A stretch of 64,000 nucleotides of DNA from Rhodococcus sp. B7740 (lineage in GTDB: Bacteria > Actinomycetota > Actinomycetes > Mycobacteriales > Mycobacteriaceae), in assembly GCF_000954115.1 (NCBI RefSeq), contig NZ_CP010797.1, forward strand, positions 3,410,001 to 3,474,000, in the 5' to 3' direction. Numbering within the stretch: position 1 is the first letter of the stretch; each line of letters starts with the position of its first letter. The position numbers were made by a program, and so were the translations under genes. Shown in pieces: positions 45,095 to 53,687 of the stretch. The notes below the pieces were generated by a model, which was not told where the DNA came from, made no database searches, and was given only the letters and a program-made list of their open reading frames with translations.

Positions 45095-46405
45095 ATGAAG
45101 GAATTCGCACGCTGGCTGGCCGCACACGGGGTGGTTCGCCTCGCGGCCAAACGGGGGGCGGCCGCAGGTGATCGGCAAGCGATGCTGCTGGTCGATCCGG
45201 CGACCCGGGCCGATCCGACACCCGTCTACGAGGAGTTGCGCGCCACCGCGCCGCTGGTGAAGACACGGATCTCGAACATCACCGTGCACCACCGGGTGGC
45301 GTTCGACCTGTTGCGCTCGGACGATTTCCGCGTCACCCAGCTGGGCGCAACCCTCCCCGGGCCGCTGCGCTGGATCGAGGCGCACACCCGGTCCGGTGCA
45401 CTGCACCCGATTCTGCCGCCCTCGCTGCTCTCGGTCGAGCCACCCGACCACACGAGGTACCGCAAGCTGGTGTCCTCGGTCTTCACCGCCCGCGCGGTGA
45501 AGAAGATGCGCGATCAGGTGCAGGAAACGGCCGATGCTCTGCTCGACGAGCTGTCCGACGGTTCTCCGGTCGTCGACATCGTCGATCGCTACTGTGCGCG
45601 TCTACCGGTCGCGGTCATCGGGCGCATCCTCGGAGTGCCGGTGAAGGACAATCAGCGAGTCCTCGAGTTCGGCGAGATGGCCGCACCCAGCCTCGACATC
45701 GGATTGTCGTGGTCTCAGTTCAAGCAGGTCGAACGCGGTCTGATCGGATTCGACGCCTGGCTGTCGCAACACATCGCCGGATTGCGTCGCAATCCCGGTG
45801 ACGATCTGATGAGTCAGCTGATCGCCGCGGAGGACGAGGGCGTCGGCCTCAACGACGAGGAGCTCAGGGCCACCGCAGGTCTGGTGTTGGCTGCGGGGTT
45901 CGAGACGACGGTCAATCTGCTCGGCAGCGGGATCCGACTGCTGCTGGATCACCCCGACCAACTGGCTGTGCTGCAACAGGATCCGTCACACTGGCCCACG
46001 GCTGTCGACGAGATGCTGCGGATGGAGTCTCCCGTACAGCTCACGGCCCGCATGGCCAAGCGCGACGTGGAGATCGAGGGAGTGACGGTGCACGCGGGCA
46101 AGCTCGTCGTGCTGGTGCTGGCCGGTGCCAATCGGGATCCGCTGGTGTTCGAGGACCCCAATCGCTTCGACGTCACCCGCGCCAATGCCGGTAAGCACCT
46201 GTCGTTCTCGGGCGGACGGCACTACTGCCTCGGCGCTGCACTGGCCAAGGCCGAATCGGAAGTGGGCCTCAAGACCCTGTTCGACCGGTACCCTCACCTG
46301 CGGTCGGCAGGCGAGGGAACCCGTCGCAACACCCGCGTCCTGCACGGATGGGCCACGCTCCCGGTCAATCTCGGCGAGCCTGCTACGACAACCGCAGGCC
46401 TGTAA
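45095..46405 (+). CDS. Cytochrome P450
   Basis: 436 residues. The heme-binding motif is FSGGRHYCLGAALA with the axial Cys at about 378. The EXXR motif is in AVDEMLRMESPV, and the oxygen-activation helix is AGFETTVNLLG. Sequence features suggest a bacterial class I enzyme needing ferredoxin and reductase, neither of which is adjacent. The substrate is unknown. The ATG at 45095 has GGGGAGGGGA upstream. Its last 23 bases overlap the convergent ugpC gene tail to tail. Confidence 0.93.
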   Translation: MKEFARWLAAHGVVRLAAKRGAAAGDRQAMLLVDPATRADPTPVYEELRATAPLVKTRISNITVHHRVAFDLLRSDDFRVTQLGATLPGPLRWIEAHTRSGALHPILPPSLLSVEPPDHTRYRKLVSSVFTARAVKKMRDQVQETADALLDELSDGSPVVDIVDRYCARLPVAVIGRILGVPVKDNQRVLEFGEMAAPSLDIGLSWSQFKQVERGLIGFDAWLSQHIAGLRRNPGDDLMSQLIAAEDEGVGLNDEELRATAGLVLAAGFETTVNLLGSGIRLLLDHPDQLAVLQQDPSHWPTAVDEMLRMESPVQLTARMAKRDVEIEGVTVHAGKLVVLVLAGANRDPLVFEDPNRFDVTRANAGKHLSFSGGRHYCLGAALAKAESEVGLKTLFDRYPHLRSAGEGTRRNTRVLHGWATLPVNLGEPATTTAGL

Positions 46406-47465
46406 CGGAATCGAAGAAGAACAGCTCGTCCAGCTTGGGTACCAGCCGAACGGTTTCGGCCAGTGCGATGGACAGCTTGCGATCGACTCGGACCGACATC
46501 CTCCCGGATGCGGTGGTCCACCCATCGATCGTGGCGGGTGCGGAGGCGTAGACGAACGACTCCGCACCCAGTTCCTCGATCAGCTCGACGGTCAGGTACA
46601 GGCCGCCGGCACTGTCGCCGACCAGATCCCACGATTCCGGTCGCACGCCGACCACGACCCGCTCGCCCGCCGAGGACGGGACGGGAATGCGCAACTCACC
46701 GAGTACGGCCGCGCCGTCGCGCACGGGGGCGTCGACCAGATTCATCCCTGGTGACCCGATGAATCCGGCGACGAACGTGTTGACGGGATTGTCGTACAGC
46801 TCCCGCGGCGCAGCGATCTGCTGCAACTTGCCGTCCAGCAACACAGCGACGCGATCACCCATGGTCATGGCCTCGACCTGATCGTGGGTGACGTAGACCG
46901 TCGTGGTGCCCAATCGTCGCTGCAGACCGGCGATCTGAGCCCTGGTCGACACCCGCAGCTTGGCGTCGAGGTTGGACAGGGGCTCGTCCATGCAGAACAC
47001 CTTGGGTTGACGCACGATGGCGCGCCCCATGGCTACTCGCTGTCGCTGTCCGCCCGAGAGCTTGCCGGGCTTGCGGTTCAGCAACGGCTCGAGCTCGAGC
47101 ATCTTCGCGGCAACGAGTACTCGTGCTGCGGTGTCGGACTTGCTCATTCCTGCATTGCGCAGCGCGAAGCCCATGTTGTCGCCGACGGTCATGTTGGGGT
47201 ACAGCGCGTAGTTCTGGAACACCATCGCGACATCCCTGGCCCGCGGGGCCAATGACGTGACGTCCACTCCGCCGATGTCGATGTGACCGCTTTCGACGGA
47301 CTCGAGACCGGCGAGCATTCGCAGACTCGTCGACTTCCCACACCCCGAAGGTCCGACGAGAACGATGAATTCACCGTCCGCGATGTCGAGTTCGAGGTTG
47401 TCGACAGCGAGCGAATCGGCACCCGGGTACCGGTGCGAAACACCGGCGTAGTGAACGGCGGCCAT
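46383..47465 (-). CDS. ugpC: Glycerophosphodiester/glycerol-3-phosphate ABC transporter ATP-binding protein UgpC
   Basis: 360 residues. Walker A is GPSGCGKSTSLRML (about 37-50), the signature is LSGGQRQRVAMGRAIVRQP, Walker B is VFCMDEPLSNLDAK, and the C-terminal MalK-type regulatory domain is about 240-360. Gene order permease-permease-binding protein-ATPase matches mycobacterial ugpA-E-B-C. Its start touches the ugpB stop by one base (TAATG). Its 3' end runs 23 bases into the convergent P450 gene. Confidence 0.9.
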   Translation of the reverse strand: MAAVHYAGVSHRYPGADSLAVDNLELDIADGEFIVLVGPSGCGKSTSLRMLAGLESVESGHIDIGGVDVTSLAPRARDVAMVFQNYALYPNMTVGDNMGFALRNAGMSKSDTAARVLVAAKMLELEPLLNRKPGKLSGGQRQRVAMGRAIVRQPKVFCMDEPLSNLDAKLRVSTRAQIAGLQRRLGTTTVYVTHDQVEAMTMGDRVAVLLDGKLQQIAAPRELYDNPVNTFVAGFIGSPGMNLVDAPVRDGAAVLGELRIPVPSSAGERVVVGVRPESWDLVGDSAGGLYLTVELIEELGAESFVYASAPATIDGWTTASGRMSVRVDRKLSIALAETVRLVPKLDELFFFDSVTGLRLS

Positions 47466-48790
47466 TACTTCGGCAGCTTCGGGGTGATCTGGCGGTCGAT
47501 GATCTGCTGCAACTGATCCGAGACGGATGCGAATGTCGTTGCGACATCGGCATTCTGCAACGCGATCTGCTCGAGTCCACTACCGATGATCTTGTCGCCG
47601 CCGGGGACGAACACGCGGGCGTAATCCTGCGAACGCGTCAGCGCCAACTGGTCCACGGCCGTCTTCGCGTTGGGGTTCGCCTCGAGGAATGCGATCTCCG
47701 ACGGGTCCTGCTGCGCAGACTTGCGGACCGGCATGTAGCCGGTGTTCTGGGAGAAGTACGCGGTGTTGGCACCGTTGGTGACGAAATCGATGAATTTGAG
47801 CGCGTTGACCTTTCGCTCGTCCGAGATCTTCGCCGGAATGGCCAGACCGGCTCCGCCGGTGGGGCAACCTGGGGTCCCCTCGGTGGCAGGCAGGAACGCG
47901 GTACCGAACTCGAACGCCGCCCCGCCCTTGATGGTGGACAGGTCGCCGGTGGAGGCGATGGTGGACGCGATGATGCCGGCGGCGAAGTCGTTGGCGATGT
48001 CGTTGGAGACCGCGGCGTACTTCTTGATGTGGATCATGTCCTGCAGGAACTTGCCTGCCGCAATGGTATTGGGGTCGTCGAACTTGAGCTCGAACTGATC
48101 GGAGTACGATCCCCCGAACGTCCAGATGGGTCCCTCGAACGTCCACCCGAGGTAGTCGACGGCGTTACCCCAACCGTGAGCGAGCTTGCCGTTTCCGACG
48201 ACGGCCTGGATGCGCGGGCCCCATTCGTCGAACTCCTGCCAGGTGGCCGGCCCGCGATCGGGCAGTCCGGCCTGCTGCCAGACGGCCTTGTTGTAGTAGA
48301 ACAGCGGCGTCGAGCGCGCGTACGGCAATGCCCAGTGGCTGCCGTTCCAGTTGTAGTCTGCCAGCAGCGAATCCACGTAGTCGGACTGGTCGACGCCTGC
48401 CGCGGAGAAGTGCTCGTCGAGCGGCTCGATCGCACCGGTGAGGGCGTAGTTGAACCACCAGACGTCCGAGAGCACGACGACGTCGGGCACATCGTTGCCG
48501 GACAGCGCCGCGTTGAACTTCTGCGACACCTCCTCGTAGTTCTTGCCACCGTCGATGAGATTGACCGTCAGGCCGGGGTTCTCGGCCTGGAAGCGCGAGA
48601 TCAGTTCCTTCTCGAACTCCTGGGACTTGCCCGGGTGGTTCGACCAGAAGTTGATGGTGTTCGCGTCGCCTTCGACAGCCTCGCCGCCCGACCCACCCGA
48701 TCCGGGGCCGCTGCACGCAGCGAGGGCTGCGGCGGCCGCGGCCGCACCGGTGAGCGTGAGGAAGCCACGCCGATTGATGATGTGTGCCAT
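47465..48790 (-). CDS. ugpB: Glycerophosphocholine-type ABC transporter substrate-binding lipoprotein UgpB
   Basis: 441 residues. The N-terminus has NRRGFLTLTGAAAAAAALAAC: a twin-arginine-type start with a lipobox LAAC, so it is probably a Tat-exported lipoprotein. The mature protein has FWSNHPGKSQEFEKELISRFQAE and DYVDSLLADYNWNGSHWALPYARSTPLFYYNKAVW, which closely resemble the mycobacterial UgpB as I recall it. That protein binds glycerophosphocholine rather than glycerol 3-phosphate. Binding of a lipid-derived glycerophosphodiester is likely here too, from similarity. The ATG at 48790 has CAGGAG eight bases upstream. Confidence 0.9.
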   Translation of the reverse strand: MAHIINRRGFLTLTGAAAAAAALAACSGPGSGGSGGEAVEGDANTINFWSNHPGKSQEFEKELISRFQAENPGLTVNLIDGGKNYEEVSQKFNAALSGNDVPDVVVLSDVWWFNYALTGAIEPLDEHFSAAGVDQSDYVDSLLADYNWNGSHWALPYARSTPLFYYNKAVWQQAGLPDRGPATWQEFDEWGPRIQAVVGNGKLAHGWGNAVDYLGWTFEGPIWTFGGSYSDQFELKFDDPNTIAAGKFLQDMIHIKKYAAVSNDIANDFAAGIIASTIASTGDLSTIKGGAAFEFGTAFLPATEGTPGCPTGGAGLAIPAKISDERKVNALKFIDFVTNGANTAYFSQNTGYMPVRKSAQQDPSEIAFLEANPNAKTAVDQLALTRSQDYARVFVPGGDKIIGSGLEQIALQNADVATTFASVSDQLQQIIDRQITPKLPK

Positions 48791-48818
48791 GGTGTTCGAC
48801 TCCTGATAGTGAGGTGAA

Positions 48819-49709
48819 TCAGCCCTTGACCGCACCGGAGGTGAGGCCCTTGATCATGTGGCGTTGCAGGACGAGAAAGACGAGAAGGATCGGCAGAATG
48901 GTCAGCACCGTCGCGGCCATCACCGCCCCCCAGTTGGTGTAGCCCTCGCTGTTCTGGAGCAGCGTCAACCCGACCGGAAGCGGTGCGACGGACGAGTCGT
49001 CGGACATCAGGAACGGCCAGAGGTACTCGTTCCATTCGGTGACGATCGTGATGATGGCGAAGGCGACCATGGTCGGGCCGGACAGCGGCAGGATCACCCG
49101 GAACATCAGCCGTACCGGTCCGGCACCGTCCATCCGCGCGGCCTCGATGATCTCCGGTGGCAGCGACAGGAAGTGGTTGCGCATCAGGAACGTACCGAAG
49201 GCGACCCCCGCCAGCGGAATTATGATGCCCTGGAACGAGTTCCGCCACCCCAACTCGGAAATGAGCGAGTAGTTGGAGATGACGGTGATCTGATTGGGCA
49301 CCATGAGGGCGGCGATGATGACGAGAAAGACGACGTTCTTGCCCGGGAAGCGCAGGAACACCAGTCCGTAGGCACTGAGAACCCCGAGGACGAACTTGAT
49401 GGACGACACGGCCGTGGTGATGATGATGGAGTTGCGCAGATACGTGAAGAACGGCACCTCCGTCGTCGCCTCGTCGTAGTTCTGTGGATGGAACACGCTG
49501 GGCCACCACGTGACCGGCTGAACGTAGATGTCGGGTCGATCCTTGAAGGAGGTGATCAGGATCCAGAACAGTGGCAGCCCGATCATCAGCAGGACGGCGA
49601 CCATGGCCGCGTATCCGAGGATGTTCGCGCTGCGTCGCGCACGTTGCTGGTCGCGCGGCCCCGGCACCTTCTCCGGCATTGCCGTCCGAGGCCTGTTCGT
49701 CACTGTCAT
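48819..49709 (-). CDS. ugpE: ABC transporter permease UgpE
   Basis: 296 residues with six membrane helices after a basic, soluble N-terminal tail (RPRTAMPEKVPGPRDQQRARRSAN). The conserved coupling loop is EIIEAARMDGAGPVRLMFRVILPLSGP. It forms the channel with UgpA. Its start overlaps the ugpA stop by four bases (ATGA), and a 28-bp gap separates it from ugpB, where binding proteins are often expressed at a higher level. Confidence 0.9.
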   Translation of the reverse strand: MTVTNRPRTAMPEKVPGPRDQQRARRSANILGYAAMVAVLLMIGLPLFWILITSFKDRPDIYVQPVTWWPSVFHPQNYDEATTEVPFFTYLRNSIIITTAVSSIKFVLGVLSAYGLVFLRFPGKNVVFLVIIAALMVPNQITVISNYSLISELGWRNSFQGIIIPLAGVAFGTFLMRNHFLSLPPEIIEAARMDGAGPVRLMFRVILPLSGPTMVAFAIITIVTEWNEYLWPFLMSDDSSVAPLPVGLTLLQNSEGYTNWGAVMAATVLTILPILLVFLVLQRHMIKGLTSGAVKG

Positions 49710-50638
49710 CGTTGATCGTCTCGATCCATGATTCGTACCTGCACGAGGGTGACGATCAGCAGGACGAGGAACAGGATCGTCGCGACCGTGGCACCGTAGC
49801 CGGCCCGGAAGTTGCGGAACGTCTCCTCGTAGACCTGGTAGACCATCGTGGTGGTGCCGGTGCCCAGCGGGCCACCACGCGTCATGACGTTGATGATGTC
49901 GAAGACCTGGAGCGAGTTGAGCAGCACCGTGATCGACAGAAAGAACGTCGTCGGGCGCAGTTGCGGCAGAAGCACTTTGCGGAACGTGGTCCAGCGGCTC
50001 GCCTGATCGATCTCGGCCGCTTCCATCAGTTCCTTGCGCACACCCTGCAGAGCCGCGAGGTAGATGACGAAGGTGTAGCCCAGGTTCTTCCACAGGTACG
50101 TCACGGTGATCATGACCATCGCCCACTTCGGGTCCTGATAGAAGTCCGGGACGGTACCGAGGCCGAAGCGTCGCATCAGATCCTGGACGAGCCCGAAGTT
50201 GGGGTCGAAGACGAACTGGAATGCGATACCGATCGCTGCACCCGAGATGACGTACGGAGCGAACACGGCGGAGCGAACGAAGTTGCGGCCCCTGAGCTTT
50301 CGATCGAGCAGCAGCGCCAGCACCAGGCCGAGAACCAGTGAGCCCACCACCGCGGCGACCGTGAACACGACGGTGTTGCCGACGATCTGCCAGGTGTCCT
50401 CGCGGGAGGCCCACTCGCGGTAGTTGTCGAATCCGACGAACGTGGACGTGGGCGAGGACAGGTTCCAGTCGAAGAACGAGAACTGGAAGTTCTCCACCAG
50501 CGGCCGATACGTGAACACGCCCAGCAGAACCAGATTGGGGCCCACGAGAATCAGGAACAGTGCGTAATCGGTCCACGGCCGCGAGAAGAATCGCTTCTCG
50601 CGTGCCGTGGGCAGCACTCGTTCGGTTGTTGCACTCAC
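49706..50638 (-). CDS. ugpA: ABC transporter permease UgpA
   Basis: 310 residues with six helices. The N-terminal cytoplasmic segment is followed by DYALFLILVGPNLVLLGVFTYRPLV, and the coupling loop is ELMEAAEIDQASRWTTFRKVLLPQLRP. It is the first gene of the operon. The 133-bp gap upstream contains a palindromic repeat and no obvious promoter I could assign. The pair with UgpE imports glycerophosphodiesters together with UgpB and UgpC. Confidence 0.9.
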   Translation of the reverse strand: MSATTERVLPTAREKRFFSRPWTDYALFLILVGPNLVLLGVFTYRPLVENFQFSFFDWNLSSPTSTFVGFDNYREWASREDTWQIVGNTVVFTVAAVVGSLVLGLVLALLLDRKLRGRNFVRSAVFAPYVISGAAIGIAFQFVFDPNFGLVQDLMRRFGLGTVPDFYQDPKWAMVMITVTYLWKNLGYTFVIYLAALQGVRKELMEAAEIDQASRWTTFRKVLLPQLRPTTFFLSITVLLNSLQVFDIINVMTRGGPLGTGTTTMVYQVYEETFRNFRAGYGATVATILFLVLLIVTLVQVRIMDRDDQR

Positions 50639-50713
50639 CGCGAGGACTGTGCTCAGTCGCGGCTAACGAATGGTGAACTGAGCCCGAACGCTCACCGTCG
50701 TACAGACCAACCT

Positions 50714-50772
50714 ATGTGAGCGGAACTTCGTAGTGGGCTACGAAGTTCCGTGCACATGCGGCGAAGCCGCTC
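50714..50772. repeat. Composite palindromic repeat, copy 3 (divergent type)
   Basis: Arms 50721-50733 (CGGAACTTCGTAG) and 50738-50750 are perfectly complementary around a TGGG loop. Outer ATGTG/CACAT bases extend them to 50714-50757 with two mismatches. A GCGGCgaaGCCGC hairpin at 50758-50770 recalls the short hairpin beside copies 1 and 2. It sits between the L,D-transpeptidase stop and ugpA start, both on the minus strand, with no U-tract. Confidence 0.65.
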
Positions 50773-51680
50773 TAGCGGTTCCAGTCTCCGAGACCGTCGG
50801 ATCCGCTGAGGGTGCCGCCGTCGGTGTTGACGACGATGACCGGGTCGCCCTTCTGGGCGTTCTCGAAGAACCATTTGCCGTCTTCGGTGCTGACGTTGAG
50901 GCAGCCGTGCGAGGCGTTGGAGTAGCCCTGCTGCGACTCCGACCACGGAGCAGCGTGCACGAAGATGCCGCTGTAGGAGATGCGCGTCGCGTACTCGACG
51001 TAGGTGCGGTAGCCCTCCTCGGAGTCCACGGGGACGCCGTAGGTGGACGAGTCCATGTACATGTCGCGGAACCGTTCGCCGACGATGTAGGTGCCGTTGG
51101 GGGTCTCGTGCCCGACCTTGCCCATCGAGGTGGGCATGGTGCGGACCACCTCGCCGTTGCGGGTGACGGTGATCTGCTTGGTGTTGTCGTCGGCCGTGGT
51201 GATGATGGAGTCGCCGGTGGAGAATTCGGCCTTCGCTCCGCCCGCCTCGACGGTCACCTGGGTGTGCGCCGGGTAGAACTCGTTGGGCAGCCACCGGACC
51301 TGGGTGTCGTTGATCCAGTAGAAGTGCCCGGGTACGGACGGGTTGGTGGTGACGCGGATGGCGCGCAGCGCCGCGTCACGATCGCCGATCGCCTCGTCGA
51401 AGCGGATGGCGATGGGCTGCGCGACTCCGACGACCTCGCCGCCCGAGGGGCTGATGCTCGGATCGGAGAAGTTCGCGGGCGCGAGCTGCGGGGTGAGCTG
51501 CTGCGGCGCGGGTGCAGCCGGATCCGACGATCCCGGCATCCCGGGGATGGAGACGTCCGGGCCGCCCGGCCACAGTGGCGCGGCCTGTGCCGAACCGAAT
51601 GCGGCGGACGCGGCAAGGGCTGTACCTGCAACGATCGCGCCGATACGGGCGAATCTGCGTGTGCGAACCGGTGATGCCAT
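50772..51680 (-). CDS. L,D-transpeptidase with Ig-like domain
   Basis: 302 residues. A signal peptide (ARIGAIVAGTALAASAAFGSAQA, 11-33) is not followed by a lipobox Cys, so it is a secreted rather than lipid-anchored type. An Ig-like domain at about 65-155 precedes the YkuD catalytic domain (from about 165), whose active motif HGCLNV has Cys260, the only cysteine, preceded by HAAPWS and SHGC. It makes 3-3 cross-links in peptidoglycan. It lies next to ugp genes on the same strand, but 134 bp away across a repeat. Confidence 0.9.
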   Translation of the reverse strand: MASPVRTRRFARIGAIVAGTALAASAAFGSAQAAPLWPGGPDVSIPGMPGSSDPAAPAPQQLTPQLAPANFSDPSISPSGGEVVGVAQPIAIRFDEAIGDRDAALRAIRVTTNPSVPGHFYWINDTQVRWLPNEFYPAHTQVTVEAGGAKAEFSTGDSIITTADDNTKQITVTRNGEVVRTMPTSMGKVGHETPNGTYIVGERFRDMYMDSSTYGVPVDSEEGYRTYVEYATRISYSGIFVHAAPWSESQQGYSNASHGCLNVSTEDGKWFFENAQKGDPVIVVNTDGGTLSGSDGLGDWNR

Positions 51681-51867
51681 GTAACCCGACCATCCTTCGT
51701 GCTGCGTCGCGACACCCGCGAACTGTGCTGCCGCGGGGCAACGCCCATTAACACATACCGCCCCGACATTTGCTAATCGGATATCCCCGAAACGGACGAA
51801 AGAAACCACCGGTACGGGTATCTTCTCGCAACCGGTCCCGGAGCCGTCTCACCAGGCTGCGGCGGAT

Positions 51868-51913
51868 GTGTCGGCAGCCGGGGAACGGGTATGTGCGATG
51901 GGAGCACATCCCG
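51868..51913 (+). promoter_or_regulatory. Putative alternative-sigma promoter and hairpin before the GT2 operon
   Basis: GTGT at 51868 and GGGTAT at 51887-51892 are spaced 15 bp, resembling the GTTT-N15-GGGTAT pattern of mycobacterial SigF/SigB-type promoters. A 10-bp stem with one bulge (51886-51913, loop GATGGGA) overlaps it. If real, transcription starts after the upstream in-frame starts, which supports the GTG at 51976 as the true start. Not verified. The 187 bp to its left, up to the transpeptidase start, hold no gene. Confidence 0.35.
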
Positions 51914-51975
51914 TCCAGACACCGGCGGTTTCCGAAACGGACTCTTCTTCGTCCGGTGTCCGTAAAGGGTGGACC

Positions 51976-52695
51976 GTGATCTCCGATGCTTTCCCCCGTA
52001 CCCCCGTCACCCACATCGTCGTCGTCGTACCCGCGCACAACGAGCAGGATCTGCTCGACGCCTGCCTGACCGCCCTGGTACGAGCACAAGGCCGAGTCTG
52101 CGATGTGGCCTCGGTGTCCGTCTCGACGATCGTCGTGCTCGATGCGTGCACCGACGACTCTGCGCACATCGCAGCACGTCACCCGTCCGTGTCGGCTCTC
52201 GAGGTGGCACACCGCAACGTCGGCGCGGCCAGAGCTGCCGGATTCGCGACGCACGGCCCCGAACACAGCGCATCGACGTGGTTCGCCACCACCGATGCCG
52301 ACACCCGGGTGGGTGAGGACTGGCTGCTCGGCCATCTCCGACACGCCGCCGAGGGCGCTCGGGCAGTGGCCGGAACGGTGGCAGTCGATTTCGAGGGTCA
52401 CATCGAGGAGAACCTCGGGTTGCGGTCGTCGTACGACGCGCACTATCGAAACGAGTTCGGCCACCCACACGTGCACGGTGCCAACCTCGGCGTCCGAGCG
52501 GCGGAGTATCTCTCCATCGGCGGATTTGCACCTCTGACCACCGGCGAGGACCACGATCTGGTCCGACGCCTCGAGCTCGGCGGCTTCGAGTGCCGTCGGG
52601 TGTGCGACATTCCGGTCACGACGTCGGGTCGGCTGCGCGGCCGAGCGCCCGACGGCATGGCCGGATTCCTACGTGCCCTGGAGGCCACCGCATGA
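51976..52695 (+). CDS. Glycosyltransferase family 2 protein
   Basis: 239 residues. Rossmann-like start IVVVVPAHNEQDLLDACL (about 15-32), DxD motif in TTDADTRVGEDW (about 110-120) and a C-terminal DHDLVRRLELGGFECRRV (the ED-x-x-R region). The start is a GTG at 51976 with a GGGTGG upstream; an ATG at 51898 or 51868 would extend the N-terminus without conserved residues. It is the first gene of a four-gene set: its stop overlaps the next start by four bases. It probably transfers a sugar to a lipid or small acceptor for the downstream enzymes to modify. Confidence 0.83.
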   Translation: MISDAFPRTPVTHIVVVVPAHNEQDLLDACLTALVRAQGRVCDVASVSVSTIVVLDACTDDSAHIAARHPSVSALEVAHRNVGAARAAGFATHGPEHSASTWFATTDADTRVGEDWLLGHLRHAAEGARAVAGTVAVDFEGHIEENLGLRSSYDAHYRNEFGHPHVHGANLGVRAAEYLSIGGFAPLTTGEDHDLVRRLELGGFECRRVCDIPVTTSGRLRGRAPDGMAGFLRALEATA

Positions 52696-53687
52696 GCGAG
52701 ACCGGTTTTCTCGAATCCACCGACCGAGCCGACGTCGACACCGGACTGCGCGCCGCGTTCTTGGCGTTCGAGGCGGACGGTCGTCTCGACCTCGCGCTGC
52801 CCGGCTCGGGGTACACCGATCTGCGCTGGCAATCGCTCGCCGCCCTGAGTCGGCACAACACGGTGTTGGGCCGGTGGTCCGAAGCGCATACCGACGCGAT
52901 CGCGATCCTGCACGAACTCGACGGCCCGACGCCACAGCGTGGGCAGATCTGGGGAGTGTGGGCTGCGGAACCGCCTGCTCCGATTCTCGAAGCGGTGCCG
53001 GGTGATTCGGGCTGGGTTCTCACCGGGACGAAACCGTGGTGCTCGGGTGCGTCATTGTGTACCCATGCGCTCGTGACTGCGCGCGTGGAGGGCAGCCCTC
53101 GGCTGTTCGCCGTCGACCTGACGCACCCGGGCGCAACTCCTGTACCGAACACGTGGCATGCGGTGGGGATGAGCGAGAGCGATTCCGGCTCGGTAGCCTT
53201 CGACCGTGTCCCTGCCGTTGCGGTCGGCGGCCCGACCGACTACCTCACACGACCGGGCTTCTGGCACGGGGCGATCGGGGTGTCGGCAGCCTGGTTCGGG
53301 AGCGCATGCGCGGTGGCGGACACGCTTCATGCTGCCGTCCGCGACAGACCCGATCCGCACCGTACTGCACATCTCGGTGCCATCGCGGCCGCACTCGGAG
53401 CGGCGTCGAGCGCACTGACCACCGCCGCAGCGGAGGTGGATGCCGATCCGTTCGACCGATCCGGTCGCGCCCGAACCCGGGCCCGAATCGTGCGGGCTGT
53501 GGTCGAGGATGCGGCAACTCAGTGCATCGACCGCGTCGGTCGCGCTCTCGGTGCAGGCCCGCTGTGCAGCGATTCCCAACACGCCCGACGCGTCGCAGAT
53601 CTCACCGTCTACCTGCGGCAGAGTCACGCCGAGCGCGACCTGGAAGCCCTCGGGCACGACATCGCAGAGGAGGACAACCCTTGGTAG
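52692..53687 (+). CDS. Acyl-CoA dehydrogenase-like flavoprotein, divergent
   Basis: 331 residues, about 50 shorter than standard enzymes. The middle segment GWVLTGTKPWCSGASLCTHALVTAR matches the flavin/substrate loop, and SDSQHARRVADLTVYLRQSHAERDLEALG the C-terminal helix. The usual catalytic-base motif (YEGT-x-x-I-Q) is not visible. This looks more like group-D flavin enzymes than true acyl-CoA dehydrogenases, so it may oxidise or hydroxylate an amine or acyl group. It overlaps genes on both sides by a few bases. Confidence 0.8.
   Translation: MSETGFLESTDRADVDTGLRAAFLAFEADGRLDLALPGSGYTDLRWQSLAALSRHNTVLGRWSEAHTDAIAILHELDGPTPQRGQIWGVWAAEPPAPILEAVPGDSGWVLTGTKPWCSGASLCTHALVTARVEGSPRLFAVDLTHPGATPVPNTWHAVGMSESDSGSVAFDRVPAVAVGGPTDYLTRPGFWHGAIGVSAAWFGSACAVADTLHAAVRDRPDPHRTAHLGAIAAALGAASSALTTAAAEVDADPFDRSGRARTRARIVRAVVEDAATQCIDRVGRALGAGPLCSDSQHARRVADLTVYLRQSHAERDLEALGHDIAEEDNPW

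Noticed and set aside
51860..51960. Riboswitch before the GT2 operon
   Set aside because: A hairpin is present, but I could not match it to any riboswitch fold I know.
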